Assembly: GCA_013002285.1 (NCBI GenBank)
Contig: JABDKJ010000020.1
Span: forward strand, 1 to 50,826
DNA: 50,826 bases
Source of the DNA: Flavobacteriales bacterium
GTDB lineage: Bacteria; Bacteroidota; Bacteroidia; Flavobacteriales; JABDKJ01
Direction of reading: 5' to 3'
The notes beneath the pieces are model-generated. The model saw only the letters and a list, made by a program, of their open reading frames with translations, was not told the origin of the DNA and did no database searches. Shown piece by piece: positions 36,574-46,190 of the stretch. Within the stretch, counting starts at the first letter, position 1, and each line of letters opens with the position of its first letter. The position numbers and the translations under genes were made by a program.

Positions 36574-36725
36574 TAAAAGTTAATTCCTAATTGTTCTTTT
36601 TAAAAAGTAGAGTCTATGCTATATTCTATTGTTTTAAGTTAAAATTGGCGTTCGCCTTACACAGTTAAACGCACGATTTTCAATTTTATTACACTTTTGC
36701 CAAACTTTTTTTTGGACCCCGTGTA

Positions 36726-36738
36726 TTTGTTATACAAA
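36726..36738. promoter_or_regulatory. Dyad in the sigma-factor/uvrA divergent region
   Basis: TTTGT and ACAAA form a perfect inverted repeat around TAT, about 80 bases before uvrA and 167 before the sigma-factor gene. The rest of the 259-base divergent gap (36560-36818) is AT-rich, with A and T tracts but no riboswitch or RNA gene that I can recognise. A TATTTG near 36756-36761 is an imperfect -7 candidate for uvrA. The dyad may be an operator; it is short. Confidence 0.3.
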
Positions 36739-36818
36739 CTTAACCTGTTTTACCCTATTTGTCAATAGAAACGGTTAATTTCGCGCGTTAAAACTAGTTA
36801 ATAGAGAGCACAAGAACT

Positions 36819-39620
36819 ATGCCGAAAACCTCTGCGAAAACACCTGAAAAGATCACTGAGATACTCATTAAAGGTGCGCGTGTCCATAATCTAAAGAATA
36901 TCACTGTCGGCATTCCCCGGAACAAGCTAGTGGTAGTTACAGGTTTGTCTGGTTCGGGTAAGTCCTCATTGGCTTTCGACACACTCTATGCAGAAGGGCA
37001 AAGAAGATATGTAGAAAGCCTCTCCTCTTACGCAAGACAATTCCTGGGCAGGTTAGATAAGCCAGATGTAGACCTGATAGAGAATATCTCTCCGGCCATT
37101 GCAATAGAGCAAAAGGTAATTTCGAGGAATTCGCGCTCGACTGTAGGTACAAGCACAGAGATCTACGATTACCTGAAGCTATTATTTGCCAGAATAGGCA
37201 AGACCATTTCACCTGTTTCTAGAAAAGAAGTGAAGCGCGATCGGGTAGAGGATGTTATAGAAGACATAGAAAAACTACCCGAAGAGACCAGGATCATTCT
37301 TTATACACCTATACTTCCCACAGCCGACCGGGACATTATGCAACAGCTAAAAGTACTGGAACTTCAGGGCTATGTTCGAATAATGATCAAGGATGAAGTA
37401 AAAAAGATAGAGCAAATTGAAAATACTCCAAAGGAAGATGTCTTTTTAGTTGTGGACAGATTTACGGCAAATAAGAGCGAAGAGAACCTTAGTCGTATTG
37501 CTGATTCTCTAGAAACAGCCTTTTTTGAAGGTCATGGGGATCTCTATTTGATGTACGAAAAAGACGGAAAACAAAAGAAACTCAAGTACTCCAATAAATT
37601 CGAATTAGACGGCATCACCTTTACTGAACCCAGTGTTCACTTCTTTAGTTTTAATAATCCCTTAGGAGCATGTAAATCATGCGAAGGATTTGGAAGCGTT
37701 ATAGGAATTGACCCAGACCTAGTGATCCCCAACAAAAGTCTTTCCGTTTATGACGGAGCCATTGTTTGCTGGAAAGGTGAGAAAATGGGGCTTTGGAAAG
37801 ATCAATTGATCATGAATGCTGAGAAATTCGACTTCCCTATTCATAGACCGATCCATGAACTTACAGAGGAGCAAGAACAATTGCTTTGGACCGGAAACGA
37901 GCACTTTGATGGCTTGGATGCTTTTTTCAAATATGTGGAATCAAAAGCCTATAAGATCCAGTATCGAGTTATGCTCAGCAGGTATCGTGGAAAGACCAAG
38001 TGCCCCGATTGCAATGGCAGCAGGCTGAGAAAAGATACCAATTATGTAAAGATCTCTGATACCTCGATCGGTGAGCTAACCAATACATCCATTGCCAATT
38101 GCTCCATTTTCTTTGAAGGACTTAAACTTTCTAAGCACGATGAGGCGATCGCATCACGGATCTTGGTCGAGATAAAGAACAGGTTGCAATATTTATGTGA
38201 TGTAGGATTGGGATATCTTACATTGAACAGGAAGTCCAATACACTATCAGGTGGTGAATCCCAACGTATTAACCTGGCTACTTCATTAGGAAGTAATTTA
38301 GTTGGTTCCATGTACATTTTAGACGAACCAAGCATTGGTCTGCATCCGCACGACACGAAGAAATTGATCTCTGTGATAGAGTCTCTTCGCGATCTTGGCA
38401 ATACCGTCATAGTCGTGGAGCATGACGAAGAGATGATGAAAGCAGCCGACCGGATCATTGATATGGGGCCCGGTGCTGGAAGGAATGGAGGCGAGGTGGT
38501 TTTTGAAGGTGTCCATGCAGACCTCATCTACCAAGAAAAAAGCCTGACGGCACTTTATTTAACCGGGAAAGAAGAAATACCTGTTCCCAGGAAAAAGCGA
38601 GCCTGGAAAGACTACATAGAGGTCTTGGGCGCAAGGGAGAACAACCTTAAGAACTTTGATGTTAAGATCCCTCTAGGTTGCTTAGCCGTTGTTACCGGAG
38701 TAAGTGGTTCAGGAAAGACCTCTCTGGTCAAAGACATCCTCTACCCTGCAGTGCAAAGGCATCTTGGCAACTATGCCGATAGAGTTGGTGAACATACAGA
38801 AGTAAAAGGGTCGCTGTCCAGAATAGGAACAGTGGAATTCGTGGACCAAAACCCGATCGGAAAATCTTCGCGATCCAATCCGGTGACTTATGTAAAAGCT
38901 TTTGATGAAATAAGGACATTATTCTCCAAAGAGCAGCTATCCATGATCCGGGGTTATAAGGCGGCTCACTTTTCATTCAATGTAGCGGGTGGAAGATGTG
39001 AGACCTGTGAAGGAGAGGGAACCGTGACCATTGAAATGCAATTCATGGCGGATATCACTTTGGAATGTGAAACTTGCAAAGGCAAACGCTTTTCTGAAGA
39101 GATCCTAGAAGTAGAATTTCAGGGAATGAAAATCTCACAGATCTTGCGTTCTACAGTTGATGAAGCAGTTGAATTCTTCTCACAAACAGATAATAATTAT
39201 GCCCGCAAGATATTGAACAAACTAAGACCTCTCCAGGATGTTGGACTAGGCTATGTTCAATTGGGACAAGCTTCCAGCACATTGAGTGGTGGTGAAGCAC
39301 AGCGAATAAAACTGGCTTCGTTCTTAGCGAAAAAAGAAAAACAGGAAAAGACACTTTTCATATTTGACGAACCCACAACAGGACTTCATTTCCATGATGT
39401 AAGAAAGCTCTTGGACTCCTTGTTTGCATTGATAGATCAAGGACATTCTGTGATCGTGATCGAACACAATACCGATGTTATCAAGTGTGCAGACTGGATG
39501 ATAGACATGGGTCCTGTTGGCGGAGAAGAAGGCGGCTATGTGATATTTGAAGGACAGCCTGAAGATAGCCCGAGTGAAAAAAGATCCCTTACCGGAAAAT
39601 ATTTGAAGGAGAAATTCTAA
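36819..39620 (+). CDS. uvrA: Excinuclease ABC subunit A
   Basis: UvrA is the damage-recognition ATPase of nucleotide excision repair; as a dimer it loads UvrB onto lesions. The 933-residue product has two ABC ATPase halves. The first Walker A is GLSGSGKSS (about 43-51), with zinc-finger cysteines (CKSCEG, CPDC) and LSGGESQR. The second half has GVSGSGKTS, the CETCEGEG...CETCKG zinc finger, and LSGGEAQR with DEPTTGLH. Length and motifs are complete. It ends with TAATG, overlapping the ttcA start by one base. No LexA-like site was recognised. Confidence 0.97.
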   Translation: MPKTSAKTPEKITEILIKGARVHNLKNITVGIPRNKLVVVTGLSGSGKSSLAFDTLYAEGQRRYVESLSSYARQFLGRLDKPDVDLIENISPAIAIEQKVISRNSRSTVGTSTEIYDYLKLLFARIGKTISPVSRKEVKRDRVEDVIEDIEKLPEETRIILYTPILPTADRDIMQQLKVLELQGYVRIMIKDEVKKIEQIENTPKEDVFLVVDRFTANKSEENLSRIADSLETAFFEGHGDLYLMYEKDGKQKKLKYSNKFELDGITFTEPSVHFFSFNNPLGACKSCEGFGSVIGIDPDLVIPNKSLSVYDGAIVCWKGEKMGLWKDQLIMNAEKFDFPIHRPIHELTEEQEQLLWTGNEHFDGLDAFFKYVESKAYKIQYRVMLSRYRGKTKCPDCNGSRLRKDTNYVKISDTSIGELTNTSIANCSIFFEGLKLSKHDEAIASRILVEIKNRLQYLCDVGLGYLTLNRKSNTLSGGESQRINLATSLGSNLVGSMYILDEPSIGLHPHDTKKLISVIESLRDLGNTVIVVEHDEEMMKAADRIIDMGPGAGRNGGEVVFEGVHADLIYQEKSLTALYLTGKEEIPVPRKKRAWKDYIEVLGARENNLKNFDVKIPLGCLAVVTGVSGSGKTSLVKDILYPAVQRHLGNYADRVGEHTEVKGSLSRIGTVEFVDQNPIGKSSRSNPVTYVKAFDEIRTLFSKEQLSMIRGYKAAHFSFNVAGGRCETCEGEGTVTIEMQFMADITLECETCKGKRFSEEILEVEFQGMKISQILRSTVDEAVEFFSQTDNNYARKILNKLRPLQDVGLGYVQLGQASSTLSGGEAQRIKLASFLAKKEKQEKTLFIFDEPTTGLHFHDVRKLLDSLFALIDQGHSVIVIEHNTDVIKCADWMIDMGPVGGEEGGYVIFEGQPEDSPSEKRSLTGKYLKEKF

Positions 39621-40429
39621 TGGAAAGCCTAACAAAGAAACTGCATAAGAAAGTCTGGAACGCGATCAAGGATTTCAACATGATCGAAAAAGGCGACCGG
39701 ATCATGGTCTGTATCTCTGGTGGTAAGGACAGCTATACCATGTTGGATATGTTGATGCATATCCAAAAGACCAGGGTCTATGACTTTGAGATCGTAGCGG
39801 TGAATATGGATCAGAAACAACCGGGCTTTCCGGAAGATATTCTTCCAAAGTATTTCTCCGATCTAGGTGTAGACTACAAGATCATAGAAAGAGATACTTA
39901 CCCCATTGTGGTCGACAAAACCCCACAGGGAAAGACGATGTGTAGTCTCTGCAGCCGTTTAAGAAGAGGAACTTTGTACACGGCAGCCGATGATCTGGGT
40001 TGCAACAAATTGGCTCTAGGTCACCATAGAGAAGACATTATAGAAACGCTTTTCCTGAATCTGATGTTCAGTGGAAAATTAGAGGCCATGCCAGCAAAAT
40101 ATCGCACGGATGATGGGAAGCATGTGGTTTTGCGTCCACTCGCCTATTGCAAAGAAAACGACATTGAGCAATATGCTGAGCATCGTAAGTTCCCGATCAT
40201 TCCTTGTAATTTGTGTGGCTCGCAAGAGGGCTTACAAAGACAGCGAATAAAGAATATGTTGGCCGAATGGGAGCAGCAACATCCTGGCCGCAAAGAAGTG
40301 ATATTCAATGCAATAAAGAACGTTTCTCCTTCTCATTTGATGGATCACGATATCTATGATTTTCATAACTTGGAGGAGAAGGTCATCAACAATTTAGAGA
40401 ACAATGAGGTTAGCCCTATTTCTGCTTAG
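39620..40429 (+). CDS. ttcA: tRNA 2-thiocytidine(32) synthetase
   Basis: TtcA thiolates C32 in tRNA using an ATP pyrophosphatase fold and a 4Fe-4S cluster. The 269-residue product has the PP-loop SGGKDS (residues 33-38) and the cysteine pairs Cys108/Cys111 (MCSLC) and Cys196/Cys199 (PCNLC). Length is within the family range. It is coupled to uvrA upstream and overlaps the CotH gene downstream by 26 bases. Related proteins of the TtcA/TtuA group could be confused with it, but the motif order fits TtcA. Confidence 0.93.
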   Translation: MESLTKKLHKKVWNAIKDFNMIEKGDRIMVCISGGKDSYTMLDMLMHIQKTRVYDFEIVAVNMDQKQPGFPEDILPKYFSDLGVDYKIIERDTYPIVVDKTPQGKTMCSLCSRLRRGTLYTAADDLGCNKLALGHHREDIIETLFLNLMFSGKLEAMPAKYRTDDGKHVVLRPLAYCKENDIEQYAEHRKFPIIPCNLCGSQEGLQRQRIKNMLAEWEQQHPGRKEVIFNAIKNVSPSHLMDHDIYDFHNLEEKVINNLENNEVSPISA

Positions 40430-41555
40430 TCTTTGCTTTTTTCTTGCCTGTTCACCTGAAAAGCCCTTCCCTACATTCGACTTAAAACACGAAGAGCCGA
40501 TTGGCTGGAATAAAAAAAAGGCCTGCACATTGGAGATCGATGGTGAAAGTGGAAAGACCATTCTGGGCGCAAGAGCAAAACTCAGGGGTGGTTTCTCTGC
40601 AAAGTTCTATAAGCACTCTTTCACTATAGAATTGGAAAGCGGCCAAAGCCTGCTGGGCCTTCCCATAAATGACGACTGGATATTGAATGCCAACTACATC
40701 GACAAGACCATGATGCGGCATAAGCTGGCCTATGACATTTTTCGCGACATGGCGGAAAACAACGAAGCTCCTCGCTCAGCCTATGTTCAATTAATGGTCA
40801 ATTCTAAATATGAAGGTTTGTATGTACTCATGGAGAAAGTGAATGCTGGTTATTTGGGACTGAACAAAAAGGACAGCCTTGCAATGTTGTTCAAAGACCC
40901 TCCTGTTTTTAGGGTTGAGGACAAAGCATCTGTTGCTGATACAGCAAACTACTTTGAACAGAAATATCCGAAGATGAAAAAGAAGGACCATTCTTCTTAT
41001 TTACTGGAACTGCGGGAACTCATTCTGACTGCTGATGACGATCTATTTGAAAAGGAGATCGGGAGTTGGGTAGACCTTGATAATATCATAGATTGGCATC
41101 TTTTCATTCTCTTCAGCAATAACGGAGATGGCATTCTGAAGAACTTCTATCTCTACAAAAAAGATAGTGCTACTCCTTTTCGTGTTTGCCTCTGGGACTA
41201 CGATCATTCTTTTGGGCGCGATGGTGACAATGAACTGAACATGGCAGAACGACTTGCAGATCCTGAACGAAATATACTTCTGAAAAGACTCAAGGAAAGC
41301 AATGCAAATAATTACAATGAGCGAATGAAGGAGCGCTGGCAAGAGTTGCGCGGATCCTTTTATTCAGAAAAGTATTTCTTGGACCTCATTGAGACCAACC
41401 ATTCTGTGATCAAGAATGAAGCGGGTAAGAACTTTGGCAGATGGCCCGTTGATAGTGAAGACTATTTCGATGCGAACAGCTATGAAGAAGAGCTAGAGAT
41501 CTTGAGAACCTACTTCAAAAAGAGGATCCCGGAGTTGGATGCGATGTTTGAGTAG
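40404..41555 (+). CDS. CotH-kinase family lipoprotein
   Basis: The 383-residue product has a lipoprotein signal with a lipobox ending at Cys16 (LAC). The CotH-type kinase fold follows: [15 protein letters not shown] (glycine/lysine-rich nucleotide loop, about 59-73), [41 protein letters not shown] and the metal-binding [13 protein letters not shown] (263-275). CotH of Bacillus phosphorylates spore-coat protein; Bacteroidota CotH proteins are mostly uncharacterised. As a lipoprotein it would act outside the cytoplasm, where ATP is scarce, so its real donor is an open question. Its first 26 bases overlap ttcA. Confidence 0.88.
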   Translation: MRLALFLLSLCFFLACSPEKPFPTFDLKHEEPIGWNKKKACTLEIDGESGKTILGARAKLRGGFSAKFYKHSFTIELESGQSLLGLPINDDWILNANYIDKTMMRHKLAYDIFRDMAENNEAPRSAYVQLMVNSKYEGLYVLMEKVNAGYLGLNKKDSLAMLFKDPPVFRVEDKASVADTANYFEQKYPKMKKKDHSSYLLELRELILTADDDLFEKEIGSWVDLDNIIDWHLFILFSNNGDGILKNFYLYKKDSATPFRVCLWDYDHSFGRDGDNELNMAERLADPERNILLKRLKESNANNYNERMKERWQELRGSFYSEKYFLDLIETNHSVIKNEAGKNFGRWPVDSEDYFDANSYEEELEILRTYFKKRIPELDAMFE

Positions 41556-41566
41556 AGGAATTGTCA

Positions 41567-41638
41567 CTTCGAGTACCTCAATGACCAGAATTCACAAATA
41601 ATTTGTCTCCAACAGAGCGAGCCCTGAGGCTCTCGAAG
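41567..41638. repeat. Extragenic inverted-repeat element between convergent genes
   Basis: In the 94-base gap between the CotH and ABC-transporter genes, CTTCGAG (41567-41573) and CTCGAAG (41632-41638) form a 7-base inverted repeat. Inside it CGAGCC (41618-41623) and GGCTC (41628-41632) pair around a CTGA loop, and GCCC/GGGC flanks recur. The look is that of a decayed REP-type element. No second copy was noticed in this window. It may also act as a terminator for either neighbour, though no long T run follows. Confidence 0.4.
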
Positions 41639-41649
41639 GGCGTATTTGA

Positions 41650-43410
41650 TCAATGCTTGAACTGAAGATCGTAAAGCTTCTTATAATGCCCATCTGAGTT
41701 GATCAGTTCCGCATGGGATCCATGCTCTATGATCTTACCATGCTCCAACACAATGATCTTGTCAGCTCTCTTTATTGTGGACAACCTGTGAGCGATCACA
41801 ATGGACGTCCTATTTTCTGTCAAGGTCTCGATCGCATTTTGGATCAATATTTCGCTCTCCGTATCTACCGAACTTGTGGCTTCATCCAAGACCAGAATTT
41901 TAGGATCATGCACATAGGCCCGTATGAATGAGATCAATTGCCTTTGGCCAACAGACAACATTGTTCCCCTCTCTTTGACATCGTAATTGTAACCCCCAGG
42001 ACATTTCATGATGAAATCATGAGCGCCAACTTCCTTGGCGGCAGCTTCGACCTGGTCGAAGCTGATGTCCGGATCATTAAGCGTGATGTTGTTCAGTATC
42101 GAGTCAGAGAACAAGAACACATCTTGCAAAACAACCGAAATATTCTTGCGCAAAAAGTCCTTGTTATACGTTCGTACGTCTTTGCCTTCTATTAATATCT
42201 TTCCTTTTTGGAATTCATAAAAACGGCTCAAGAGATTGATCACAGAAGATTTTCCAGCACCGGTAGCGCCTACAAAAGCTACGGTTTCTCCCGTTTTCAA
42301 TTCAAAACTAAGATCTTTCAATACATAGTTTTCATCTTTGTAAGCGAACCAAACATTCTCGAATTTTATGTTCCCCTGAATGTCGCTTTTTGCTTCAACA
42401 GGCACATTGTCTATCGATGCTTCTGTGTCCAATACTTCAAATACTCTTTCGCTTCCTACCATCCCCATTTGCAAAACGTTGAAACGGTCTGCTAACTGTC
42501 TGATCGGTCTATACATCATAAATATGAACATGACAAATCCTACGATCTGTCCGAAGATATCCGCATTGAGAACATCTGGGTCCTGCACAGCATTCACTCC
42601 CCAAAAAATGAGCAAGGCCACAGAGCTGGCACTTAAAAGCTCTACAACCGGAAAGAAAACAGAATATGCCCAAACCGACTTAATGTGAGCGGCTCGATGT
42701 CTTTTATTGATCTCCCAAAATTTTTCTTCTTCGGCTTTTTCGCGATTGAAGATCTGGATCACATTCATTCCAGTGATATGCTCTTGAACGAAAGTATTCA
42801 GCCTAGAAACCTCCAAGCGCACTGACTGGAAAGCACTCTTAATCGCATTCTTGAAAATGCGTGTTGCAAAGATCAGGATCGGAACGGGTATCAAAACCAC
42901 CAAAGCAAATTTCCAGTTGACCAGAAACATGATCAAAATGATCACGACCAGTTTCAGGATGTCACCAATGATCACCAAGATGCCCGAAGAAAAAACCTCG
43001 GCAATAGTCTCAATGTCAGAAACACAACGCGTTACCAATCTACCAATAGGTGTCGTATCGAAATACTTCAACTTGAACTGAACGATGTGCTTATACAGTT
43101 TCACGCGTATATCGTTAATGATTTTCTGCCCCAACCAGTTTGCTGAGTATGTCTGCAAAAAGGTTGCGAATGATTCGATGACAATGATCCCTACATACAG
43201 AAGACTCCAATTCCTTAATCCAACCAGGTCATTCTGACCGATGAGATCATTGACGATGTGTATGATCAAGTAAGGTTTCAAAGGCCCAATTGCGGCCAAA
43301 AAAAGTGTCAATGATAGCGTTCCCCAAAACCTGAGTTTATAAGGTTTTGCATAACTCATCAACCTCCAAAATATCTGGGAATCAAACGCTTTTCCTACTG
43401 TGCTAGCCAT
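41650..43410 (-). CDS. ABC transporter, fused permease and ATPase (MsbA-like exporter)
   Basis: The 586-residue product has six membrane helices (about 25-310) and an ATPase domain. Walker A is GATGAGKSS, Walker B is ILVLDEATSSVD, and the signature reads LSVGQRQ instead of LSGGQ, a variant common in this exporter group. As a homodimer it would flip or export lipids, peptides or drugs. The lipid-A flippase MsbA is one candidate but cannot be told from other exporters by sequence. It is followed on the same strand by nothing; upstream, truA ends 6 bases away, and the two are probably co-transcribed. Confidence 0.93.
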   Translation of the reverse strand: MASTVGKAFDSQIFWRLMSYAKPYKLRFWGTLSLTLFLAAIGPLKPYLIIHIVNDLIGQNDLVGLRNWSLLYVGIIVIESFATFLQTYSANWLGQKIINDIRVKLYKHIVQFKLKYFDTTPIGRLVTRCVSDIETIAEVFSSGILVIIGDILKLVVIILIMFLVNWKFALVVLIPVPILIFATRIFKNAIKSAFQSVRLEVSRLNTFVQEHITGMNVIQIFNREKAEEEKFWEINKRHRAAHIKSVWAYSVFFPVVELLSASSVALLIFWGVNAVQDPDVLNADIFGQIVGFVMFIFMMYRPIRQLADRFNVLQMGMVGSERVFEVLDTEASIDNVPVEAKSDIQGNIKFENVWFAYKDENYVLKDLSFELKTGETVAFVGATGAGKSSVINLLSRFYEFQKGKILIEGKDVRTYNKDFLRKNISVVLQDVFLFSDSILNNITLNDPDISFDQVEAAAKEVGAHDFIMKCPGGYNYDVKERGTMLSVGQRQLISFIRAYVHDPKILVLDEATSSVDTESEILIQNAIETLTENRTSIVIAHRLSTIKRADKIIVLEHGKIIEHGSHAELINSDGHYKKLYDLQFKH

Positions 43411-43416
43411 CTGGCG

Positions 43417-44160
43417 CTAAAGATAATCATATTCGATACGCATCAAAAAAAGTCCTTTTGCTGGAACCGAATGCCCGGCTTCCTGGCGGTCTTTCGCTTC
43501 GATCACTTGGACGAAAGCCTCCTTTTCCATTCTTCCCTTACCCACCTCAATGCAAGTACCCACAATGGCCCGCACCATGTTCCTCAAAAACCGATCAGCT
43601 TTAATCTCAAAAACGATCTCGTCCTCCATCTGCTTCCAACTCGCATGAAAGATCTTGCAATTATTCGTGTGGGCATCACTATGTAGTTTACTGAAAGATG
43701 TGAAATCTTTATGACCAAAGAGCTGCTGGGCCACATTGTGCATTTTTGTGACATCTAGATCCTGTGTGAATAGTGCAGCAAATTTCTGATTGAAGGGGTT
43801 CTTCCTTTGTATGATGTGATACTGGTAAGTCCTTGAAGTGGCGTCAAACCTTGCGTGGGCTTCTGCGTGAACTCTAACACATCGGTATATAACAATATCC
43901 TTAGGTAAGATCTGGTTTAGCCGATAGACAAAATTGTCCGCATCCTCGATTTCCATTTCTGCATCGAAATGCAAATAGAATTGACTGGCATGCACTCCCG
44001 CATCTGTTCTTCCGCAACCCGTAACGTTCAACTCCTTGTCGTTCAAGAGCGTCTGCAAGGCCGTATTGATCTCTGCTTGGACAGAATGCGCATTGTTCTG
44101 CACCTGCCAACCATGATAAGCGGTTCCGTCATATGCCAATTCTAAAAAATAACGTTTCAT
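43417..44160 (-). CDS. truA: tRNA pseudouridine(38-40) synthase
   Basis: TruA converts uridines 38-40 of the tRNA anticodon stem to pseudouridine. The 247-residue product has ELAYDGTAYHGWQ near the N-terminus, VTGCGRTDAGVHA with catalytic Asp, RYFLEL-type strands, and DRFLRNMVRAIVG at the second half. It is a compact, full-length TruA. It lies just upstream of the ABC exporter gene. Confidence 0.96.
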   Translation of the reverse strand: MKRYFLELAYDGTAYHGWQVQNNAHSVQAEINTALQTLLNDKELNVTGCGRTDAGVHASQFYLHFDAEMEIEDADNFVYRLNQILPKDIVIYRCVRVHAEAHARFDATSRTYQYHIIQRKNPFNQKFAALFTQDLDVTKMHNVAQQLFGHKDFTSFSKLHSDAHTNNCKIFHASWKQMEDEIVFEIKADRFLRNMVRAIVGTCIEVGKGRMEKEAFVQVIEAKDRQEAGHSVPAKGLFLMRIEYDYL

Positions 44161-44244
44161 AAATGATCTAGAAATAAAGGCATTTTTGCTCTTTATCTGT
44201 GGCTAATTATTCAAATAAATCCTCAGATTTGTTTCGGTATAACA

Positions 44245-44757
44245 ATGAAACGCATCGGCCTCATATCAGACACCCATAGTCACATGGATGAACGGATCGC
44301 AGAGCACTTGAAAGACTGTGATGAAATATGGCATGCAGGAGATGTAGGCAAAATAGAGGTGATCGACCAATTGGCAGAGATCGCCCCTGTCGTTGCGGTA
44401 TATGGAAACATAGACAATGCACAAATAAGAAGTGAATTCCCGAAGCACCAGCGCTTTATATGCGAGGGCATGAAAGTTTGGATGACCCATATTGGAGGCC
44501 CCGTATATGCTTATGATCACCGCATACGCGAACAACTCAAAGCCGACCCGCCCGATCTTTTCATTTGTGGGCACTCACATATCTGCAAGGTACAAATGGA
44601 TAAAAGATTGAATATGCTTTACATGAATCCTGGTGCTGCGGGGAGGCATGGTTTCCATAAGATCAGGACCATTCTCAGGTTCAGTATCGATCAGGGCAAA
44701 GTAAAAGATCTGGAAGTTGTGGAGCTTGGAAAGCGCTCTCTTGCAGAGGCTTCATGA
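44245..44757 (+). CDS. YfcE/MJ0936-type metallophosphoesterase
   Basis: The 170-residue product has the calcineurin-like phosphoesterase motifs in order: DTHSH (residues 9-13), GDVG (about 33-36), GNID, the T-H pair in MTHIGG, and GHSHI near residue 110. These bind two metals. Such enzymes hydrolyse phosphodiesters or pyrophosphate; the physiological substrate is unknown. The end overlaps the convergent GNAT gene by six bases. Confidence 0.92.
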   Translation: MKRIGLISDTHSHMDERIAEHLKDCDEIWHAGDVGKIEVIDQLAEIAPVVAVYGNIDNAQIRSEFPKHQRFICEGMKVWMTHIGGPVYAYDHRIREQLKADPPDLFICGHSHICKVQMDKRLNMLYMNPGAAGRHGFHKIRTILRFSIDQGKVKDLEVVELGKRSLAEAS

Positions 44758-45264
44758 AATAGGTCTGGCCAACCAAAGATCTATTTCATTGTCGGCTTCA
44801 AATTTTGCAGGTGATGTATGGAACTCAGAAAATCCCCACTTCTCGTAAAATCGGATCGCTTTCGTATTCGGCCTGAACACTTGAAGCCACAATACTTCAT
44901 AGCCTTCCTTTTTGGCAAAGTCTATGCTCGCTTGCATCAAAAAAGCCCCTGCCCCTGTTCCCACCATTTCAGGATAGAGGTAGAGTCGTTCCATCTTTAA
45001 AGCCTTCTTATCGATCTCTTCAACTTTCTGTTCCCACAGACGGGCAAAGCCTATCGTCAGTTCTTCATCTTTTGCAAGTAAGAAAGTGTTCTTGTTGGCT
45101 TCAAATTCCTTTAGGATGTGTTCTTCAGAAAAAGCCACTTCAATATAAGGAAGCAGCTCTGCTCGGTTAGTATCAGTCTCAAAAAAATGCCTGAAAGACT
45201 TATATCCGATGTCCGCAATGACTTTTGCTTCAGATGTCGTTCCTATTTTCAATGTTAATTCCAA
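44752..45264 (-). CDS. GNAT-family N-acetyltransferase
   Basis: The 170-residue product has the GNAT core: EELTIGFARLWEQ, then MERLYLYPEMVGTGAGAFLMQ (the acetyl-CoA pyrophosphate loop, here VGTGAG), followed by VLWLQVFRPNTKAIRFYEKWGF, which is the typical final strand and helix. The start is TTG at 45264, placed directly after the upstream stop; no ATG is available. The acceptor is unknown. Confidence 0.87.
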   Translation of the reverse strand: MELTLKIGTTSEAKVIADIGYKSFRHFFETDTNRAELLPYIEVAFSEEHILKEFEANKNTFLLAKDEELTIGFARLWEQKVEEIDKKALKMERLYLYPEMVGTGAGAFLMQASIDFAKKEGYEVLWLQVFRPNTKAIRFYEKWGFSEFHTSPAKFEADNEIDLWLARPIS

Positions 45265-46113
45265 TCAAAGAACACTTGCAAGATCGAATTTCTGGTCTAG
45301 CCTTATACCCTTTTCGGTTCGCTTAACAGTGCAGCATTCATTCTCAGGATCGTGCTCAAGGAAAAGGATGTAGTTCTCATCTGCTGCGCGTTCCAGAAAA
45401 CGCTTTTTCTCACTGAGGGTGATGAGTGGGCGCGTATCATACCCCATAACATAGGGTAGCGGAATATGCCCCACTGAAGGCAAGAGATCCGCTACAAAAA
45501 CGATCACTTTTTCATTGTAATGAATATGAGCGATCATCTGACTTTCTGTATGTCCATCTACAAAAAGCACATCAATATTTGGCAATGCATTATCAGTAAA
45601 GTCGTCTTTTCTCTGGACCATTTTCAGCTGTCCACTCTCTTGAATAGGTAAAATATTCTCTTTCAAAAAAGAGGCTTTTTCTCTGGCATTGGGTTCAGTC
45701 GCTGCCTCCCAATGCCCTTTATTACTCCAAAAAGTCGCATTTGGGAAAACCACCTTCAACTCATCTCCTTCCCTTTCTACTGCGCCTCCACAATGATCGA
45801 AATGCAAATGGGAAAGGAATACATCAGTGATATCCGCTTTGCTGAAACCATGTTTCACAAGGTTCTTTTCCAAAGAATCTTCCCCGTGCAAATAGTAATA
45901 GGAAAAGAATTTTTCGCTTTGCTTGTTCCCAATACCGCAATCGAAGAGTATAAGTCTATCTCCATCTTCTACCAAAAGAGACCGCATGGCCCAGTCGCAC
46001 ATATTGTTTTCGTCTGCGGGGTTGGTCTTTTGCCATATGGACTTCGGAACAACTCCGAACATTGCGCCACCATCTAATTTGAAATAGCCTGTATTAATGG
46101 AATAAAGTTTCAT
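45265..46113 (-). CDS. Metallo-beta-lactamase-fold hydrolase
   Basis: The product of about 282 residues has the HLHFDHCGG zinc motif, GIGNKQSEKF upstream of it, VDGHTESQM, and FVADLLPS with the late metal ligand, matching the MBL superfamily. Its close relatives include quorum-signal lactonases and other esterases. ATG at 46113 is preferred; a TTG-type start at 46146 would add 11 residues. It directly precedes the GNAT gene. Substrate unknown. Confidence 0.9.
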   Translation of the reverse strand: MKLYSINTGYFKLDGGAMFGVVPKSIWQKTNPADENNMCDWAMRSLLVEDGDRLILFDCGIGNKQSEKFFSYYYLHGEDSLEKNLVKHGFSKADITDVFLSHLHFDHCGGAVEREGDELKVVFPNATFWSNKGHWEAATEPNAREKASFLKENILPIQESGQLKMVQRKDDFTDNALPNIDVLFVDGHTESQMIAHIHYNEKVIVFVADLLPSVGHIPLPYVMGYDTRPLITLSEKKRFLERAADENYILFLEHDPENECCTVKRTEKGIRLDQKFDLASVL

Positions 46114-46190
46114 GCTTTCTAGTTGATAATTTGAAGACAGATGCAAATATGCATTTTTGAATTTAACTAATATTGATCGAAGCTTTAAGA

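Noticed and set aside
38042..38527. A 161-residue frame antisense to uvrA
   Set aside because: It lies fully inside the conserved uvrA signature region and shows no domain or start signal of its own.
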